Part shown: positions 60,304 through 64,000 of the stretch, in pieces
Layout: the number at the start of each line of letters is the position of its first letter
Position numbering within the stretch: position 1 is the first letter of the stretch
Made by a program: the position numbers and the translations under genes
DNA from: Sphingomonas sp. BK580
Lineage (GTDB): Bacteria; Pseudomonadota; Alphaproteobacteria; Sphingomonadales; Sphingomonadaceae
Direction: 5' to 3'
DNA length: 64,000 bases
Assembly (NCBI RefSeq): GCF_014194975.1
Contig: NZ_JACIAY010000001.1
Coordinates: 558,001 to 622,000, forward strand
Notes under the pieces: model-generated
Database searches by the model: none
What the model was told of the DNA's origin: nothing
The model's input: the letters and a program-made list of their open reading frames with translations, nothing else

Positions 60304-60756
60304 TCAGGCCGGCCGCGACCGCGGACGCGTCCCGGCGAGCGCAACCGAGCATTCGCGGCAGGTACTTGCTAAGGAAGCTCCGAAAGAGGGTCGGAACGCC
60401 TTCACCATGGCTGCCGTCATTCGCGCGATACTGAAGGGCTTCTCGCAGCGCGGAACGTTCTTGAAGCGATCGGGCATCGCCGCTGCATCGTAGCCGGTGG
60501 TGAAGACTATCGGCACCCCTTGAGCGATCAGACGATCAGCGACGGGAAAAGCTGGCTCTCCGCCAAGATTGATATCCAGGACGGCGCCGTTCAAAGCTTC
60601 TCCGTCGCTCAGCAAACGCAGCGCCGTCTGTACGTCAGGAGCGGGCCCGAGTACCGTCGCGCCGAGTTCGGCCAGCTCTATCGCCAGTTCATCTGCGAGG
60701 AGATACTCGTCTTCCACGATCAGGATGCGGCACCGGGCGAGCTGTCGATCAGTCAC
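60304..60756 (-). CDS. Single-domain response regulator of the HWE kinase operon
   Basis: 150 aa from GTG 60756; the GTGACTGA overlap with the kinase stop fixes this start. Receiver with ILIVEDEYLLADELA, phospho-Asp61 (AVLDINLGGE), TTGYD and CEKPF (Lys). No DNA-binding output. Receivers of this kind pair with HWE kinases and often act in general-stress or light/chemosensory pathways. The C-terminal 25 residues are Arg/Cys-rich and atypical. Confidence 0.88.
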   Translation of the reverse strand: MTDRQLARCRILIVEDEYLLADELAIELAELGATVLGPAPDVQTALRLLSDGEALNGAVLDINLGGEPAFPVADRLIAQGVPIVFTTGYDAAAMPDRFKNVPRCEKPFSIARMTAAMVKAFRPSFGASLASTCRECSVALAGTRPRSRPA

Positions 60757-63700
60757 CGCGATCCCCTTCGAGTGCGTTTGAAGCCGATACGGGCATCATG
60801 ATCGTGCAGTGGACGCCATTACTTTCAAGCACATAGGTTGTCTTAGCCGCCAGCTGATATGGCAATGCGCGCTCGATCAGCTCGCGCCCTTGCCCGCTTC
60901 CCTGTGCAAAAGCCGACTCAGGCATGAGGACGTCGGTCTCGCGCCAGTCGATGTGCAACCAGTGCTCCCCGCCCTCCTCGATCATGCTCCAGCGGATCAT
61001 CAGATGTGCAGCCGGCTGGCTGAGGGCCCCATACTTCACCGCGTTGGTCGCGAGTTCGTGAATCGCCAGAGCAAGGGTCTGCACGGTCGAGGAGCGAAGA
61101 CGCACGCCCGTCACGCCAGACAGGTGCACCCGGGCGTCCTGATCCGGCTCTGCCCCATGTGCAGCGAGTTCAGTCCGGATCAGCTCGTCGAAGGAGACGC
61201 GGTCCTGGTCCTTCAATCGTGATAGAAGGCCTTGCACCCGCGCCAGGGCGTCGAGCCGGTCGCGGAAACGAGCGCGGAAATCCGATAGATCGGCGCTCGC
61301 CCGGGCGGTCTTGTCGGCGACTTGCCGGACAACGGCGATAAGGTTCCGAGTACGGTGCTGTAGTTCAGCGACCAGGACGCCCTGCCGCTCCTGGAGGTCG
61401 CGCAGGTCGTCGATGTCGGTGGAGGAGCCGATCCACTCGAGGATGAGCCCCTTCTCGTCTCGTACCGGAGTCGCGCGGACCTGGAACCATCGGTAGCGCC
61501 CGTCCGCGGCTCGGCGGATCCTGAACTCGACGACGAAGCCGCCTTCCTCTGCGGCGTGGCTCCAGGCTTCTCGCGCGAGGGGGCGATCGTCAGGGTGGAT
61601 CGGCTCGACCCAACCCCAGCCTTCGCTCTCGGTCACGCTCTGGCCCGTGTAGTCGGTCCATTGTTGGCTCGCCCAGGTCCACCGACCGGAGTCCACCGCG
61701 CGCCACACGAAATGCGGCAACCCTGTCACGAGTGACTTGAGCCGCTGTTCGCTTTCGCGCAGCGCCTCCTCCGCCTCGCGGCGAGCGGTGATGTCGTTCG
61801 CCGCGCCGAACCACTCGATGATCTCGCCGTCGCCGTCGGTGATCGGGACGGCTCGCGACATGGCCCAACCGACGCTGCCGCCCAGTCGCCACACGCGATG
61901 TTCCAACTCGAAGACGCTCTTCTCGCGGATCGCATGCGCGATGGCGGCGAGGATGAGCGGCTGCTCGTCCGGTGGGATGTGCTGCGACAGCCACTCCGTG
62001 CTCTCGCGTGTATCGGCCAAGAAGTCCTTGCCCACCAGGTCGATCATCTCCGACCAATCCGGACTCATCCGGAAGATGAGCTGCGAGCTTGCGGCCAGCA
62101 GTGCCTGGAGCCGCTGCTCGCTCTCACGAAGCGCCGCCTCTGCCTTGTGTACGGCCGTGAGATCGGTGAAGGTCACTACCGCGCCGCTGATATAATTATC
62201 AACGCTACGATACGGTAGCACCTTGGCGACGAAGTGGCGCTCACCACTAGAATCCAGGACGGTCCGATCGACCGGGGTCAGCGTCTTCAGCACTCGACGG
62301 ACGTCGTCCTGAAGCTGCGGGTAGATGACGCGCGATACGACGTGACCCAGGGGCCTCCCGACATCGGTTTCCAGCAGGTGGAAGACATCGGTGGCGGAAG
62401 GCGTAAAACTGCGTACTCGCAGATCGTTGTCTAGGAACAACGTGGCAATCTGCGTCGCTTCCAGCAGATTCTTCAGGTCGGAGTTGCTCCGTCCCAGCTC
62501 AGCCACGCGGTGGCCAAGCTCACCGTTTACCGTCTGCAGCTCCTCGTTGACGGATTGCAGTTCCTCCTTGGATGTTTCCATCTCCTCGTTAGCGGACTGA
62601 AGCTCCTCGTTGATCGACTGATATTCCTCGTTCGAGGATTTGAGTTCCTCGTTCGTCGATTCGAGTTCTTCGATCGTAGCCTGAAGCCGATCACGCGTGA
62701 GCCGCAGCTCATTCTCCAACCGCTCGATGTGCTCGCCGTCCCCGGGCCGGTCACTCGATCCGGGATCTGGTACCGGTCCGGTATCCTGAAACAGGATCAC
62801 GAGGGAGGTTATGTCACTTCCCGCGATCGGCTCGACCACCAGGTTGACACCGACGGAGCGCTCGTCCTGTCGCAGCACGAGCCGCGGCAGCTCGATCCGG
62901 CGCCCCTCCGAGACGGCGCGGTGCAGAGCGGCTCGCAGGTCCACGCGCAGGTCGCGGTGGATGAGGCTGACGATATTCAGACTAGCGGCGCCAGCGACCG
63001 GCTCCAGGAATCGTCCCGTCCTGCCAGAGAAATGAAGCACGTCTCCCTGTGTATCGACGACGACGTAAGCCGGCGCATAACGTTCCGCGATCGCCTCGGC
63101 CTGACGGCTGACCGCACCGGAGAGCCGGACGGAGGGCTGCATCTCCGATGTCGTTAGCTGCAGCGGATCGAGCGCCCGAGCGCGCGGGCTCAGGGGGAAG
63201 TCGGGCACCACGCGCATCGCGGTCTCGAGCCGCCGGAATACCCTGTTCTTACGGTCCACCGGCGCGAAGAGCTTCTGATGACGCGTGATGTTTTCCGAAT
63301 TACCAAGGAATAGCACGCCGGCGGGCCGAAGGGAGAAGTGGAAGATCGGTATGACCCGGTTCTGAAGCTCGGCATTCAGGTAGATGAGCAGATTGCGGCA
63401 GGAGAGAAGATCGATTCTCGAGAACGGCGCATCCTTGATCAGATTGTGTGGCGAGAAGATGCACATCTCTCGCAGCTCTTTAGAGACGCAATACGTGTCT
63501 CCCTCGCGAACGAACCATCGATCCAGCCGGTCTCGGCGCACATGGCTCTCGATGGCCATCGAGTAACGGCCCGCACGAGCGAGACCCAAGGCGCGAGCGT
63601 CCAGGTCGGTCGCGAAGATCTGCACCTGCGGCGGTTGCGCCATGTTCGCCATCTGCTCGCGCAGCAGGATGGCGAGCGAATACGCCTCTTCGCCGGTCGC

Positions 63701-64000
63701 ACAGCCGAGCACCCAGACTCTGAACTGATCGTCCGGAGCCTTGTTCTCGAACAGACGCGGAAGCTCCCGCTCGACCACGTCGAATTCCTGAGGATCACGG
63801 AAGAACTGAGTGACGCCGATCAGCAGGTCTTGGAAAAGGTCCTGCACCTCCTGGCGATCATTACGCAGGCGGGCGATATAGGCATCGATCGTGTCGAGTT
63901 GCAGCACCTGAAGGCGTCGGTGCACGCGCCGCAGGAAGGTGCCGCGTTTGTAGCCGTGAAAGTCGTGGCTGGTGACGTTGCGCAGGATGGTGGTGATCTG
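60749..64000 (-). CDS. CheR-PAS-HWE histidine kinase hybrid (5' end outside window)
   Basis: Open from the right edge, so partial (about 1,083 codons visible). Order: end of the CheR N-terminal domain (NVTSHDFHGYKRGTFLRRV), CheR methyltransferase with SAM motif LGCATGEEAYSLAI and SCRNLLIYL, a PAS-like segment (VVVDTQGDVLHFSGRTGRFLEP), a Glu/Asn-rich coiled coil (EELESTNEELKSSNEEYQSI), three PAS/PAC domains, then an HWE kinase (HRTRN phospho-His, IHELATNAVKYGAL, GQGRELIERALP). Usually a CheB methylesterase domain precedes CheR; it would lie outside. Coupled to the response regulator at 60304-60756. Confidence 0.93.
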   Translation of the reverse strand, partial: QITTILRNVTSHDFHGYKRGTFLRRVHRRLQVLQLDTIDAYIARLRNDRQEVQDLFQDLLIGVTQFFRDPQEFDVVERELPRLFENKAPDDQFRVWVLGCATGEEAYSLAILLREQMANMAQPPQVQIFATDLDARALGLARAGRYSMAIESHVRRDRLDRWFVREGDTYCVSKELREMCIFSPHNLIKDAPFSRIDLLSCRNLLIYLNAELQNRVIPIFHFSLRPAGVLFLGNSENITRHQKLFAPVDRKNRVFRRLETAMRVVPDFPLSPRARALDPLQLTTSEMQPSVRLSGAVSRQAEAIAERYAPAYVVVDTQGDVLHFSGRTGRFLEPVAGAASLNIVSLIHRDLRVDLRAALHRAVSEGRRIELPRLVLRQDERSVGVNLVVEPIAGSDITSLVILFQDTGPVPDPGSSDRPGDGEHIERLENELRLTRDRLQATIEELESTNEELKSSNEEYQSINEELQSANEEMETSKEELQSVNEELQTVNGELGHRVAELGRSNSDLKNLLEATQIATLFLDNDLRVRSFTPSATDVFHLLETDVGRPLGHVVSRVIYPQLQDDVRRVLKTLTPVDRTVLDSSGERHFVAKVLPYRSVDNYISGAVVTFTDLTAVHKAEAALRESEQRLQALLAASSQLIFRMSPDWSEMIDLVGKDFLADTRESTEWLSQHIPPDEQPLILAAIAHAIREKSVFELEHRVWRLGGSVGWAMSRAVPITDGDGEIIEWFGAANDITARREAEEALRESEQRLKSLVTGLPHFVWRAVDSGRWTWASQQWTDYTGQSVTESEGWGWVEPIHPDDRPLAREAWSHAAEEGGFVVEFRIRRAADGRYRWFQVRATPVRDEKGLILEWIGSSTDIDDLRDLQERQGVLVAELQHRTRNLIAVVRQVADKTARASADLSDFRARFRDRLDALARVQGLLSRLKDQDRVSFDELIRTELAAHGAEPDQDARVHLSGVTGVRLRSSTVQTLALAIHELATNAVKYGALSQPAAHLMIRWSMIEEGGEHWLHIDWRETDVLMPESAFAQGSGQGRELIERALPYQLAAKTTYVLESNGVHCTIMMPVSASNALEGDRGD

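Noticed and set aside
57233..60352. 1039-codon open frame on the - strand
   Set aside because: Antisense shadow of TonB receptor 2, with repetitive Val/Ala/Arg composition and no recognisable domain.

Overview
The window looks like chromosomal DNA of a Sphingomonas-type alphaproteobacterium. It is very GC-rich, with TonB-dependent receptors (three), an ECF sigma/FecR pair, a UrcA-family protein, spore-coat-U pilins, an HWE histidine kinase and short GC-rich palindromic repeats between genes. No tRNA, rRNA, transposase, integrase or CRISPR array was seen.

Layout. 1-2.4 kb: two tandem exported ferritin-like proteins (the first cut by the window edge) and an outer-membrane beta-barrel protein. 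2.7-4.0 kb: a LysR regulator divergent from a UrcA-family gene. 4.0-10.7 kb: an RND drug-efflux operon (membrane-fusion protein, HAE1 pump, NodT-type outer-membrane factor) divergent from a TetR regulator. 12-16.7 kb: a D-amino-acid module (PLP-dependent D-amino acid deaminase, divergent N-acyl-D-amino acid deacylase, RidA imine deaminase, GntP-type permease). 16.9-24.7 kb: ECF sigma, FecR, STN-containing TonB receptor, then a GH3 beta-xylosidase/glucosidase-like enzyme. 25-26.2 kb: a lone Flp pilin and a gene-poor stretch rich in hairpins. 26.2-30.1 kb: a signalling cluster (Hpt protein, LuxR-type response regulator, hybrid CHASE3/PAS kinase, CheY-like regulator). 30.1-34.4 kb: a four-gene chaperone-usher pilus operon with spore-coat-U pilins. 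34.9-39.6 kb: a giant trimeric autotransporter adhesin. 40-43 kb: amidohydrolase, an SDR and its probable divergent HTH regulator. 43.2-60.2 kb: an AgaR-type sugar locus. 60.3-64 kb: a response regulator and a CheR/PAS/HWE-kinase hybrid that runs off the right edge.

The most notable system is the 43-60 kb locus. A DeoR-family repressor very like AgaR sits divergent from a TonB receptor. The same locus holds a second TonB receptor, a Sec-exported GH27 and a Tat-exported GH36 alpha-galactosidase-like enzyme, a DMT/EamA transporter, a BadF-type sugar kinase, an AgaS-type SIS deaminase/isomerase, a GatZ/AgaZ protein without its GatY/AgaY partner, and an exported amidohydrolase. Four intergenic regions carry TTTC-rich (GAAA-rich) repeats, and two of these sit on nearly identical promoters. 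I infer one AgaR regulon for uptake and breakdown of alpha-linked galactose/N-acetylgalactosamine glycans. In that model galactosamine enters metabolism through kinase, AgaS and a GatZ protein that may act as a tagatose-6-phosphate epimerase.

Almost every catabolic module from 14.7 to 56.4 kb is punctuated by inverted pairs of short palindromic repeats. Long open frames opposite the real genes are high-GC shadows and are left out.
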